Shown piece by piece: positions 24,490-35,239 of a stretch of DNA of 64,000 nucleotides; within the stretch, counting starts at the first letter, position 1; the number at the start of each line of letters is the position of its first letter. The notes below the pieces were generated by a model that saw only the letters and a program-made list of their open reading frames with translations, was not told the origin of the DNA and made no database searches. Where the stretch lies: assembly GCA_030704615.1 (NCBI GenBank), contig CM060733.1:42720001-42784000 (forward strand), read 5' to 3'. The position numbers and the translations under genes are program-made. This DNA is from Takakia lepidozioides. Its lineage: Eukaryota > Streptophyta > Takakiopsida > Takakiales > Takakiaceae.

Positions 24490-25275
24490 ATCCCCCGGAT
24501 GGAAAAACAGCACCGAATTTCCATCCGAGGGCGCACGGATGAAGTCGTCTCGGGGGGAGAGGCCGACACCTGGCCGACAGAGAACATCCCCCGGATGGAA
24601 AAACGGCGCCGAATTTCCATCCACAGACGCCCGTATCAGCCCTGCATCAACATTTTTTAGTCGTTGCATCAAGTTTTTCGCGTTTTTTTGTCTGGTTACA
24701 CACTAAACTTGGAGTTTTTTGCCTGCAAGCCACTTTTCGCACGTTATTCCCACCATTTCCGTCCGCTAAAGACAAATTCGGTGCCTGTTTTCCATCGATA
24801 AGGTGGACCAAATTACCTGCAGGATGGAAATTCGGCGCCGGATTTCCATCCGGCCGTGCCCCGACTTACTTGCAGGATGGAAATTCGGTGCTAGTTTTCC
24901 ATCCGGCCGCGGTTCCGTTTACCTGCTAAATGGAAATTCGGCGCCCGTTTTCCATCCGGCCGCGGTTCCGCTTACCTGCTACGGGGAAATTCGGCGCCGG
25001 TTTCCCATCCGACCGCACTCCGAATTACCTGCAGGATGGAAATTCGGCGCCCGTTTTCCATCCGGCCACGGTTCCGCTTACCTGCTACGGGGAAATTTGG
25101 CGCCGGTTTCCCATCCGACCGCACTCCGAATTACCTGCAGGATGGAAATTCGGCGCCGGTTTCCCATCCTGCGTCTCCTGGATGAGAACGGCTCGGGCGG
25201 AGGGAGGCCCATGTTGCGTCCTACTTTATCCACTGGATGGAAATTCGACGCCGTTTTTTCCATCCAGCGGGCGAT
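24490..25275 (+). repeat. GGCGCC-centred palindrome array upstream of copy A exon 1
   Basis: About ten near-perfect palindromes of roughly 30 bp recur here. Each has arms GGATGGAAATTC and GAATTTCCATCC or close variants around a GGCGCC centre, joined by spacers such as CTTACCTGCTACGG. Neighbouring copies vary mainly on one arm (TTTTCCATCC or TTTCCCATCC). Confidence 0.9.
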
Positions 25276-25523
25276 TGATGAAGTCTCGGGAGGAGGGTGG
25301 GCCAGTCGACGCCTGTGGCCGACCTCCATACCTACGACATTTAATGGCGCAGTTGCGCATTAAATGTCCTCGGCCGTCGGTTTTGAACCGGATGTTCCAC
25401 AGGGATTCCGCGCTTGCTTCCCGGATACACCTTCGACACCTGACGATGTGACGCTTGGATGAAGTTCCATTCGAGGCATGTACGCACGCATACTGCGGGA
25501 GATTTTTTCTCTTGCTGGGACTT

Positions 25524-25703
25524 ATGCCGCGTGGAGAAGGGCGTGGCTCTCCTAAGAGAAACCCCACATACAGACCGCGGCGGAAGTTGAAGGCTTTGTA
25601 CTACGGGTGGCGTCCAACCTCTCACATGGCCAAACTGAAGCTCCAGCAGGAGATCCCATTGTCTTGCTCACAGCCCGCGCCAACTGAAGCCGAGTACTCT
25701 CAG
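25524..25703 (+). pseudogene. Exon 1 of copy A
   Basis: Sixty codons run from ATG (25524) to CAG (25703), followed by a GC splice donor (CAG|GCAAGC). The counterpart in copy B is 57657-57833, also preceded by GGGACTT before the ATG, which supports this start. The product begins MPRGEGRGSPKR and is basic and polar (RPRRKLKALYYG). No domain is recognised. Confidence 0.65.
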
Positions 25704-25779
25704 GCAAGCCCCTTCCTCTTTCGCTTTGTGTAACATGTGCGGTCTTCTTCGCTTGTTTTTTGTTTGTTTTCGCATTCAG

Positions 25780-25999
25780 CCTGGCAGCCTTGGAAGTGCA
25801 TGGTTGCATTGCAAAAGCACGAGTTGGTGAGAAGAATGATCAAGTTCAGAGGGGTTAGAAAGGAGCCAGGTCGTTGCTGCATTGAGATTTGCAACAGGGT
25901 GCACACCTTCGCTGTAGATGACAGGTTGCATCCCAGAATGAAGGAAATCCATGTTGAGCTGGGAAGATTGTCTGGGCAGATGAAGTGCCTTCAAAACAT
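25780..25999 (+). pseudogene. Captured fragment of a PPR protein (E/E+ region)
   Basis: An open stretch within intron 1 of copy A reads RRMIKFRGVRKEPG, then IE..N.VHTF..DDR.HP.MKEI, then EL.RLSGQMK. This is the signature of the E/E+ extension of plant PLS-class pentatricopeptide repeat proteins, which work in organelle RNA editing. No PPR repeats lie upstream and no DYW domain follows, so it is a fragment. A CATTCAG precedes it and could serve as an acceptor. It is absent from the matching intron of copy B. Capture into a mobile unit is the simplest reading. Confidence 0.7.
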
Positions 26000-26254
26000 T
26001 TCACCCTATTTTCCCGTCTTATCGAAATCGTGTTCATTTGTTCATCGTGTTTCATGTTCATTTCTGCAAGTTACTGGTTGAGTGAACCTTAGATAGTTTG
26101 CAATGCGTGTGCAAAGCCGGCAACTTTGGAGAAGGCTGCTTCTGCATGTGATTCTTAGGCATTGCTCGGGTTTGTTTTCATTGTTGTTCCATGCCACTCC
26201 ATACTTGGTTTTGTTTTGTTTTCATTGCGATGTTGGTTCTCACGATTGTTGGGG

Positions 26255-26625
26255 ATGACTAAGTCCCTAGGGTGGTTGGCACCAAAACCGGAAATTCGGC
26301 GCCATTTTTCCAGTTCCGGGCCCAGTCAGTTCTGGGACTTGGCCATTTTCGGCCCCAACCCGGGAAAATGGCGCCAAATTTCCAGTTCAGGGCCCCGAAA
26401 ATGGCTTAAGTCCCTAGGGTGGCTAGCACCGAAACCGGAAATTCGGCACCATTTTTCTAGTTCCGGGCCCAGTCAGTTCTGGGACTTAGCCATTTTCGGC
26501 CCCAATCCGGGAAAATGGCGCCGAATTTCCAGTTCAGGGCCCCGAAAATGGCTAAGTCCCTGGGGTGGCTGGCACCGAAACTGGAAATTCGGCGCCATTT
26601 TTCCAGTTCCGGGCCCAGTCACTTC
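26255..26625 (+). repeat. Palindromic satellite in the intron of copy A
   Basis: Two and a half units with GGAAATTCGGCGCC and GGCGCCGAATTTCC halves, joined by GGGACTTAGCC and CTAAGTCCCT, lie directly before the methyltransferase exon. The homologous intron of copy B holds the much larger array at 53408-54590. Confidence 0.9.
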
Positions 26626-26715
26626 GGCGTCTATTCGGCGTATATTTTGCAGTTTCATTCCCTAAAATCTACCTCGTTCCCGGGACCTCATTCTGTGTGT
26701 GTTTCTTGAATGCAG

Positions 26716-27457
26716 GTACTGCAAGTTCTCCCTTTTGGACAAAGGTCATCTATCCTTCAAGCCGCCATTCTTCCTCGCATGGAGGAACCCTGGGGCTGAC
26801 TCCATGTACACTGACGTTATCGTGAAGGAGTGGCATCTGGAACATTTGCGCGACTACCCTTGGTATGTGGACCTTCCGCCCGGCTCGCTCGACTCATCCG
26901 AGTTTCAATTGAAGCTGGATGCTGAGGCCCGACGAAACCGGGCTCCGCTGCCTCTGCTGGGTCTAAAGGAGGCAAAAGCGCTTGCCAAGTCCAGGAAAGC
27001 GGCAGAGCTTGCTCAGACAGGTATTCACGAGAAATTGAATGAGAAGAATAAAGGACAAATGAAAGGGACACGGAAACAGGGGAGTAAAGTAACCCCCAAA
27101 AAACAGAAAACCACCGGGGCACCAGAGGAGGCGCAAGAGGGCCCCCAAGGGAGTGACTCCGACGATGACTTTGTGCAAGGTCCTGCGACTGCTGCTACTG
27201 CTACCAAGTCACCGGTCGTCCAGGTTCCCAAGTCAGTTCGAACTGGGATTGGCTCTGCCAAGTAGTTGGCATTTGAGGGCGAGCCTACACGGCGGTATTC
27301 GGCAGTGACGTTTCCGCAGAGGCCAAAGCTAGAACCCCCAACCATCATCCAATGTGTCAATGAGAGCTTCCTTGACGCTTTGGCTACCAGGGCGAAGAAG
27401 GTGGCACACATCAAGTCTCTGGAGGAGCTGAAGGGGAAAGCCAAGAAGAGGGCTCCC
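26716..27457 (+). pseudogene. Large methyltransferase-unit exon, copy A, 5' half
   Basis: It follows an acceptor TGAATGCAG and matches copy B exon 7 (RYCKFSLL, FLAWRNPGADSMYTD, WYVDLPPGSLD). Ala/Lys/Glu-rich and Lys-rich linker sequence comes next. An in-frame TAG at 27263-27265 replaces the AAG of copy B. The exon is split after 27457 by the retroelement and continues at 39882. Exons 2-6 of copy B, including the ParB-like part, have no counterpart between 25704 and 26715, so they are deleted here. Confidence 0.8.
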
Positions 27458-27487
27458 TGTCAAGTTAAATAAGCACAGTGTGAAAAC

Positions 27488-27573
27488 AACTAGAATAAAG
27501 CTAGTTATTTGTATTTAACACTTGGATTTAGGTCAAGTGTTAAATCAGGTGTCAAGTTTAGTTTGACACCTGA
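27488..27573 (+). other. Three consecutive hairpins at the left end of the DNMT element
   Basis: Inverted repeats: AACTAG/CTAGTT (27488-27493, 27501-27506); ATTTAACACTT/AAGTGTTAAAT (27513-27523, 27535-27545); TCAGGTGTCAA/TTGACACCTGA (27545-27555, 27563-27573). The last two have perfect 11-bp stems. Confidence 0.85.
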
Positions 27574-30027
27574 ACGGCCTTATCTTCACGAGAGCGGCGG
27601 TCGCGTGGCTCATCTCTCTCGAGTTGAGCCTGCGCGACCGAGCTCCTGCATCGTTTAGGTTTGAGTGCGCTTATGTAGGGGTACAGGTTGTTGTGGGGTG
27701 GAGTCCCCATAGCTTGGGGTGCTCCTGGCTCGACTTCTGTTTCAATGAGTGATAGCGATGGATTTCATATTTCTTGTGTTGGGAGTGTGTGTCCTTTTTA
27801 GCTTTGTTTATCACTCGAGAGAGATCAGTTTGCATCTGTGAGTGCAAGATGTGAGCTTAATTAGTTTTTAGCACTTGTGGATTTTGTGTGTGTTGAAAGC
27901 GGTAACACAAAAGTGCATGGGTATTCTCCCTTTATAACGGTCACTGGCTGAGCGGCAGATTGAGAGCCGAGCATGGTGAAACGATCAGCATTATTGTTGT
28001 CTCGCAAGGCTGGGATGCAAGCCTTCATTGTCTTGGTGGTTAGAAACGGAGGTGCAGCTGGTTACGCGAGTAGGTGGACCGTGGTCTTCGACTTCAGCTG
28101 CAGAGATAAAAATACCATGCTATAGGTAATTCCTGAGCAGACTGATGGTTTCAGACCTGCACATAGTGAGCAGCCAAGGTGTTGGACTGGTTGATGGGCT
28201 CATGTCTACAAGTCGTCGTGCCAATGGTATATCGGTACTGATGACAAACGATTTGGTGAAGTTGTTCATGGCATATATCATGGTGTGCAATCAGTAAAGG
28301 CCGAGTTGAGAAGTTGGCTGGCTATCGTTGGTTTTCTTGGTCAGCGAGGAGGGACAGGCTGGCATGAAGGCAGATTGTGCCGTCGTTGGCTTTCATGTGG
28401 AATGGTTACTAGCAATGGTTGGGAAGTCGGTGTGCGACTATAGTCCAGCCACCATGAAGGAGTGGTTGTGGGCTGGTTGATGTGAGGTTGTCTGGCTGCA
28501 CATCGCGAGGAAGCAAGCAAATGGATGGACGGGGTCAGGCTAGATTTTCTAGCAAGTGCGTAATTAAGGTGCTGTCCATCACCTCCCTCGCCCCCGCCTC
28601 CTGATCCACCAGGACTTCCTTAAGCTCCTTATTACGGTTAGTCGAGTATGTATGAGTACTGCAGGTTACTTAATGAGAAAACTGGAATGTAAAGTACTTA
28701 GGATCTGCCAAATTCAGCTTTTCAGGTGTTACTCTTGACCGGAGTATCAATGGGCACATGCCTGTTGTCAGCTAGCCGAAGAGGCCCCTCTTTTGAACCC
28801 TCTTGAACTCTAAGAAAAGAGTTGGATCTATTACAATCCGTGGGAAAATTGAGTTAGCGTAGGAGCTGATCATGAAGCAGGCCAAAGGGGCGATGAAACA
28901 GACCAGAATGGAGGCCATTACGAATTCCAACTTCTGATTGAAGATATTCGGATTTTATGGTGGGCTTTCATACATTGTCAGGTGCCTGTCATGGCAAATA
29001 CCCACTAGCATTTTTTGGACGGAAATTCGACAGTCTCGGTTTTAATGAAACAGGTTCGGGCCTATTGGCAGTCAATTTGAAGGCAGCCCCAATATCAGCA
29101 GCAATATGCACGCCTAGGATATGGAGAGCCTGACCCGAGACCTGCAATGCGGCAACCATACTTCCTGCACCAACGAGAGTTGTGGCGTGGTTTGGGCAGT
29201 GCTAGATTAGCACGATGAATGCACCAAAGAGGGAGCATTGTGGAAGCAGCCGCTTCAAGTGTCATCTCGGCTTCAGTGCAGATTACCCTGGTTGGGATGA
29301 AGCGCGCCCTAAGGGCAGCCACTCTATACTGATCCATTGAGTACAGATCCGGAATGGGAGTTGCCAGTATTTATGGAATCAGTAGCCGGTTAGTAGATTT
29401 CTAGTAGATTTCTGCTTGGACAATTGAACTCGGATATTGGTTGACAGACAATCTACGCAGGCTGATGCGAATGGCATAACAGGAGATGAAGCATTGATCG
29501 TTTCAAACTGTCGATCTGCCAGGCTCTTTACATTAACGGACACATTGTCTACCTGCTGCTGAGCTTCAGCGTGCCACTGTATTCATCGTAATTCCCCAAG
29601 ACCCGCCCATGTGTGGAGAACTCGAGACGGGCTGTTCAGATGGAAAATCGGGAACCTGCAGGGAACGGAGGGCACAAGTGTGGATATCACTTATCCGACA
29701 GATCAACCCGTAGATAACATGGTAACAGTTTTTAATGGCGAGAACGTTTGGTGTTAAAAAAAAAAAAAAACCTTTTTGATCTAATTCGAATGATTTAGAG
29801 CCTAATTGGTCATATCTTTGTCATATGGGCTCTGTTTGACTCAGTTTTTGGGGGGATAGCTGCAGAAAGGGGATATCTACCTATCTAGACATGGTTTTTG
29901 TTTTTAGGACTCTGCTAAAAATCTATGGAATTTTTAGAGTGTGAGTGTGTCATGAAAGATCCACAATTCTGTTTCTAGAACCTGTGCTGGTCTATATGAG
30001 AGACAAATCTGTGGATGTACTCCTTGT
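27574..30027 (+). other. Non-coding 5' region of the DNMT element
   Basis: About 2.4 kb has no ORF I can support. It contains an A run (about 29756-29771). It probably holds the 5' LTR and leader, but no LTR edge could be drawn. Confidence 0.4.
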
Positions 30028-30777
30028 ATGGCTGGGGGAAATGAGGATATAATTGAAGGGCAGGTCTCTTCTCTTAGCCTGTGCACACAAGGGGACAGGA
30101 TTTATGTTTCCCAAGGAACTCAGACTGATTTGAGTGGAGAACAGTTGGACGAGTTGATTGCATACTGGGAGTCAGGCATTAGCAGTAGACAACAGACTGC
30201 TGTAGTTGGCGTTGAGGGCCTCAATATCGCCTTGGACAGTCAGAACTCTGTTGGAGCCAGCAGTTCTGCAGCTGTAAATGAAATACCAAAGTGGGTGAAA
30301 GCTAGGCTTGGAACACAGCCAAAGACAGCCCCGGGGACCAAGGTGTTCAGCCACAAGGCCGTGGTGTACTGGAGCAGAGGAGCAGGAGCTACACAAGTTT
30401 CTGCAATCAGACACGGTTGCAGCCGGATACGCTCTGCACAGGGCAACCACGAGCGGGGGTTCATCAGCAATGACATGTTTGTTGTGCGCGAAGGAGATGC
30501 AGTCATTCGCAATGAGGACACCCGCAACCGTCTCAAAGCTTTCGAGTTGAGAGACTATCAGACCCTACCTTTGTTTTCTTTAGTGTTCAGTGAGCGGGAG
30601 ATAGGGGAGTATTGCTTTGTCTCTACCTGGCAGAAAGAGGAGGAGGGTTGGTTAGAGCGAGCTACTGTAGCTTGGGACAAGGTTAGTGGCAGGTTTCTGG
30701 ACATAGATATACCTCCTACACCTTACCATCATGCAGAGCGAGGCACTTTGAGAGAAGTCTGGCAGTTGATAGCATAG
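30028..30777 (+). CDS. Unrecognised 249-codon ORF upstream of gag in the DNMT element
   Basis: An unbroken ORF runs from ATG 30028 to TAG 30775-30777, which is unusual because every other gene of this element is frameshifted. The product begins MAGGNEDIIEG. It has a Ser/Thr-rich N half and a C half with mixed charged and aromatic residues (FELRDYQTLPLFSLVFSE, EEGWLERATVAWDK). There is no signal peptide, membrane segment, zinc site or catalytic motif that I can see. It sits about 0.6 kb before gag on the same strand. It could be an accessory protein of the element or the N part of gag. Confidence 0.5.
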   Translation: MAGGNEDIIEGQVSSLSLCTQGDRIYVSQGTQTDLSGEQLDELIAYWESGISSRQQTAVVGVEGLNIALDSQNSVGASSSAAVNEIPKWVKARLGTQPKTAPGTKVFSHKAVVYWSRGAGATQVSAIRHGCSRIRSAQGNHERGFISNDMFVVREGDAVIRNEDTRNRLKAFELRDYQTLPLFSLVFSEREIGEYCFVSTWQKEEEGWLERATVAWDKVSGRFLDIDIPPTPYHHAERGTLREVWQLIA

Positions 30778-31092
30778 ATCAGGATTAGATCTTGCTTGGT
30801 CGGGCTTCTATTCTTCCCCTCCATCTCTGTACTATTTTCATTACCTTGTACTTGTAGTTGCCAAAGCCTCTCTTGGGGGAGGCCAGTCAGTCCGGGTTTT
30901 GGGCTGGGATATTCTGCAGAATCAGCGTTGCTGCTGGATTTTGGTGTGGGGTGTTGATGTTTTGATTTCTTGTGTTTGGATCCCCCCCAACACCTGCATG
31001 CTTGACTGTGCGCCATGTTGGTTTTGTGTGGGCGCTTGCTTTCATAGGGATTAGGCCGGATTTGATCACCGGTCAATCCTAGAGTATGCTGT

Positions 31093-31176
31093 TGGTGGTG
31101 AGGCTGGAGTGATGACCAGCAAGACCACCAGTGTTTCTTCTATGGTGAGGCTGGGTTGATGACCAGCCAACCATAG
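31093..31176 (+). other. Two related hairpins upstream of gag
   Basis: Hairpin 1 (31093-31130) has outer stem TGGTGGT/ACCACCA and inner stem GCTGG/CCAGC. Hairpin 2 (31140-31176) has outer stem CTATGGT/ACCATAG and the same inner stem. Both share GAG before GCTGG and TGATGA in the loop. The outer stems differ in sequence yet both pair, as expected of a structured RNA. Confidence 0.7.
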
Positions 31177-31339
31177 GAGTTTTGCGGTGGATGCAGGTGC
31201 AGGTGCCCTGAGCCATTGGGATATGACCCATAAACTGCAACAGATGCCCACCCGTGTCACTATTAGATTAGTACTAGAGCCGTATAGTGTCACGTGGAGG
31301 AGGTGCACATTGTGAGTGTCATTACGGAGTTAGCCAAGG

Positions 31340-33960
31340 GTTTTGAGGGGAGTACGGCTACAGGCAGTAACAGTGAGAGTGGGTTCACAAGACGAGGTAT
31401 TCGGTTCAACCACCTTCACCGCCACCCTTAATTACTGTAGAGTCAGACACAGACTCGGAGGCTTCATCAACAGGTGTGCACTTTCATTCGCCATTGTTGT
31501 GGGACGACATGGAGGAGATGTATGGAGCTACCAAGGGGCCTCGTAGGTACTCTGGAGCTGTGGGCACAATCGAGTTGGATGACTTTATCCAGGAGTTCGA
31601 CAGCTGGTGTGATTTGCAGCAGATGCGCAATCCACAGCTATTCACCCCATTCATGGCGTGGAAGGACTGTTCCAGCATTTGGAAGGCCCGCCTATGGACG
31701 ATTACCACGAGTTCAGGCGAGGACATGAAGCAGAGATTGAGGAGTGGAGGATGTATTGGTCACCTGACTACGTCTCCATTACTCGAGGCACGACGCGACC
31801 AGTAGCTGCATCAGTACCAATAGCTCCCACTGCCAGCACTAGTAGTGGAGCAAGTAGTGCTGGTACTTCTGTAGGTGGTACCAGTTCAAAAGGTGCTACT
31901 ACTCCTCCTCCACTACTACAACACATGTCCTAGATTCAACCCAGTGGTGGAGTTCTTCCAAGAGTTGCGGATGAACTACCAAGGTGTACGACAGAGAAGC
32001 TGCGAAGTTTGCAAGACTTCCAGCGCAAACCCAGTGAGAGCCTGCGAGAAGCGTACACTCGTAGAGGCGTTGATAAGTGTGACCCAAGGTTACTGAAGCT
32101 CAGGCAATCCAGTTTTGGTATGGAATTATGGACAAGGAGCTCAAGAGAAGGTGCGAGATCCAACCTTGTTACAAGCAGCCCAACCCACATTAGCAGATGT
32201 GTTTTTGCTGGCTGAGCGGATTGAGCTCAACATAGTGGAGAGCGAGTTTCACCATTGGATTGGCAAGGACATGCCTACACGAGGCGCAGCTGCCAGCCCA
32301 CAGGCACAAGGTACTGCCCAGCAGCGTGGTCAGGGGGCAAGGTTTCCCAACCCAAGTTCCATGGAGCTTACAGGGACCTCAGTGCAGAGGCCCGTGGCAT
32401 CTTGCAGGCCAACAGCAACCAGGGGTGATATGTGGACATGTGGAGGACTGTCGCGCGGCTTTTACTCACCCATCCTTCGCTATCCGAGGCGGAAACTCCA
32501 AGATAGAAGAGTTGAAATCTCTCTAATACTCAGCCCGCGCTGAACAATCAGTCATGATCCTACAGCTAGTGTATCATGGGTGTTTCTCTATTTGTTTCCC
32601 TTTCCGCATTCATCCTAGCTACCTTACCATTGATAATAAGTATCAGTTTGCTTCATCAATTTATCGGTTCCTTCACTCCTCCATTCAATCCACAGCTTCA
32701 CTCAGATCTCTCTACACAGTGTGATTGTATCGTATAAGTATCAGATATGATTTATCAGGTATCAGGCCGAAGCCATTGTGTCTCTATCCCTCTACAATAC
32801 TCCCTACAGCTTTGCATATAACAAGCATCTACTAATCCGCTTCCTCCTTCATCGGCTCTCCGACCTCCGCCTCCCGTCTGACTCCGAAATCCTCCTCCCC
32901 CCAATAATAATCCCATTCCCGTTCTTTTCCCTTTATCTTCCTATCCGTAGTTCTAACCGTTTCCCTCACTAACCGTCGCTTGTGAACAACAGTTCCCCAC
33001 AGTCGTTCCCTGTCCTGCTCTCCGTTCCCTATGATCGTGACCCTGTGTCAAGCTGTGACTGGCTGTGTGAAACTGTGAACGGGCTGTGACTGGCTGTGCG
33101 ACTGTGTTTGGCTGTGTCAGGCGTGACTGGCTGTGTCGGCTGTGTCGGGCTGTGATTGGCTTGTGGGGCTGTGTGCTGTGTCGACTGTGTTTGGCTGTGT
33201 CAGGCTGTGACTGGCTGTGTGGCTGTGTCGGGCTGTGATTGGCTGTGTGGGCTGTGGGCTGTGTCGATTGTGACGACTGTGACGGGCTGTGTTGGCTGTG
33301 TCGGCTGTGACGACTGTGACGGCTGTGTCGGCTGTGTCGACTGTGACGACTGTGTATCCCCCCTCTACAGTGCGTTGCTGTCACCCCTAAGGCTCCTGTT
33401 GGTCTCAGTCTGTGCAAAAATTAAGGGTACCCTACAGATCCCATATAAGTGTCTAAGTCCCCTACAGTCCTCTAACAAGGACCCCATGTCAAGAGAGATT
33501 GCCCAGAGAGTGGTAGAAGGCCGCACAAGCACAGCCTATACAGTTGCAGTGTGGGCATTGTGGGCAAGTATGGGCATGGAGATGCCCAGTGTTATGACTT
33601 GCATCCTGAGTTGCGCCCAGGCCAGTTCCAAGGGAACAATGGTGGCCGGGGGCGAGGTGGACCAGCCCAGAGAGGACGAGTTGGTCGGGCAACGAGGTGC
33701 AGGCCAAGGGCAAGCTCAACATGGCCAAGGACGCGGAGGTCAGGGTGTTGATCAAGGCATGGCCAACCGGCTCCAGCAGCTAGAGCAGAGGCTCGCTGCC
33801 ATGGCTATAGCTCAGGCGGTACCGGCTCCCAGGCGGGATGGTCCACCTCCTGCTCCTGAGGGAGGAGATATGGGAGGCATGGGATTTATGTGCGGAGCAG
33901 CACTACCACTAGAGCAGGTGGAGTCTGCTGCAGCCTGTGACTCAAGGAGCAGCACGAGTT
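31340..33960 (+). pseudogene. Gag of the DNMT element, interrupted by a solo LTR
   Basis: Pieces in different frames give an acidic N part (SDTDSEASS), a helical region (PRRYSGAVGTIELDDFIQEF, FMAWK), a Ser/Thr/Gly-rich linker, and a Ty3-type gag region (LREAYTR, TLADVFLLAERIE). Zinc knuckles are seen around the insertion: CGHVED before it and MSR after, and CGHC...KYGHGDAQC near 33550-33600, which needs one frameshift to read as CX2CX4HX4C. Gly/Arg/Gln-rich sequence follows. The family A solo LTR at 32449-33477 splits a knuckle. Confidence 0.7.
32449..33477 (-). mobile_element. Solo LTR of family A with target site duplication
   Basis: A complete LTR runs from TGTCGCGCGGC (32449) to CTCTAACA (33477). 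It is flanked by the same five bases AGGAC at 32444-32448 and 33478-33482. No internal element sequence adjoins it, so the two LTRs recombined and the inside was lost. It lies inside the gag of the DNMT element and is therefore younger than it. Confidence 0.93.
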
Positions 33961-34339
33961 CCTGAGCCACGAGGTGCAGAGGTGGAATTGGATCCAAGCG
34001 TGGGGAGGCAAGCCGTCAGGCGAGGCTTCCTCAGTCATTCACATTGGCGGAGACTATATCGATGCCATCCATGGCACCTAGTTTCTGCCCGCACTGTTCC
34101 CGAGGCGGAGGTTACTATGCCATTGGGGAAGCTACACGTGCAGCATTGACCCTGCTGCCAAGGCTAGTGCGGCCGGTGTGTTGTTGGGGCAGCCACCTCT
34201 GTGTGTCAAGCCCCACTGTTCTCGGCAACCATGATTGCGACGCCGGGAGTGAGACCAGCTGCAGTGTTCAGACTAGCGGCAACACTCTGTGAGAGTGGGG
34301 AGGTCACTTCATCTTCTGCGAGTTAGTGGAAGTGTAATG

Positions 34340-34965
34340 GCAGAGGGATCCTCGATTTGAGGGTCAAGACTGCCATGGCAGCGCCCTGGCAAGCTGCAGC
34401 TGCCAGATTGACGAAGCTGCCAGCTATGCCAGCCTTTGAGCGCGCCACGATGACACCTGGAGTTGTCTTGTTAGACAACCAGGGAGACATTTTCACTTTG
34501 AGTGGACCGGCAGGCAAGAAGTACCGGCCACTGCGGTCTTGTTGGACTCGGGAGCCCAGCCACTGATGTTGGGCAGAGCTGCTATTGCAGATTTGGGCCT
34601 CATGGAGGCGGATATGGAGCCTTGTCCTTTCCAGATACAGACATCTCTGGGAGGATCAAAGCAGACGCGGGGCATGACACGGCATCAGTTGGCTATTAGA
34701 CTGCAGCCGGATCATCCTGTAGATGGCTCAGTGATCGAGCCAAAGCCATTGTGACAGACGCGGTCTCTTATGATGTCCTCGTTGGTGGGGCAGTGTTATA
34801 CCCCATAGGCTTCACCCTGGACTTCTGGGAGGAGTCAGCATTCTACAGGCCTGGATGGCAGTCAAGGGATGGTCGCCGTGCACAGCTCCCTGTGACATTC
34901 ATTGGGGTATTGCAGCTGCCCAGCGGGGCAAGATACCACACTAGCTGCCTTCACAGCTTCAATTA
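34340..34965 (+). pseudogene. Aspartic protease of the DNMT element
   Basis: The catalytic motif appears as LLDSGAQPLMLG near 34535-34570, followed by TRGMTRHQLAIRL. In a shifted frame SYDVLVGGAVLYPIGF (about 34765-34815) and YRPGWQSRDGRRAQLPV follow. This is the retropepsin that would cut the polyprotein. At least one shift separates the two halves (near 34740). Confidence 0.75.
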
Positions 34966-35239
34966 GTTGGCTGGAGAGGCTGGAAGCAATGCCCATGCAG
35001 AAGATGTCCACCTCCAGCAGAGCAGGATGACATACATGGTATGGCGGAGTTGCCTGCCATGGTTGCTCACACTCCATTGTGGGGTACGAGCAAGGATTTG
35101 CAGCAGGTTGCTGATCGACGGGTTGCAACAAGCCTGGGTAGAGGCTTTTGTACCGTCAGAGAGGAGGAAAGTGCGGGTATTGCACCAGGACCACCTCAGT
35201 TGTCACCATTGGATACCACACCTATTGTGTGGCAGTATC

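Larger units (their letters stand above)
24278..27457 (+). mobile_element. ParB-methyltransferase unit, copy A, left part
   Basis: This stretch holds, in order, sequence related to 60.9-61.5 kb, a GGCGCC palindrome array, exon 1, a captured PPR fragment, an intronic palindrome array and the start of the large methyltransferase exon. Its left end is cut by the family A LTR at 24277. The right end at 27457 is where the DNMT-bearing retroelement begins. The unit resumes at 39882. Confidence 0.7.

Noticed and set aside
24278-24660. Independent gene in the 204-codon ORF near 24046-24660
   Set aside because: It crosses the LTR edge and palindromes, so the frame is accidental.
29095-29337. 80-codon - strand ORF
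   Set aside because: It is isolated, without motif, in the leader of the DNMT element. Length is within chance.
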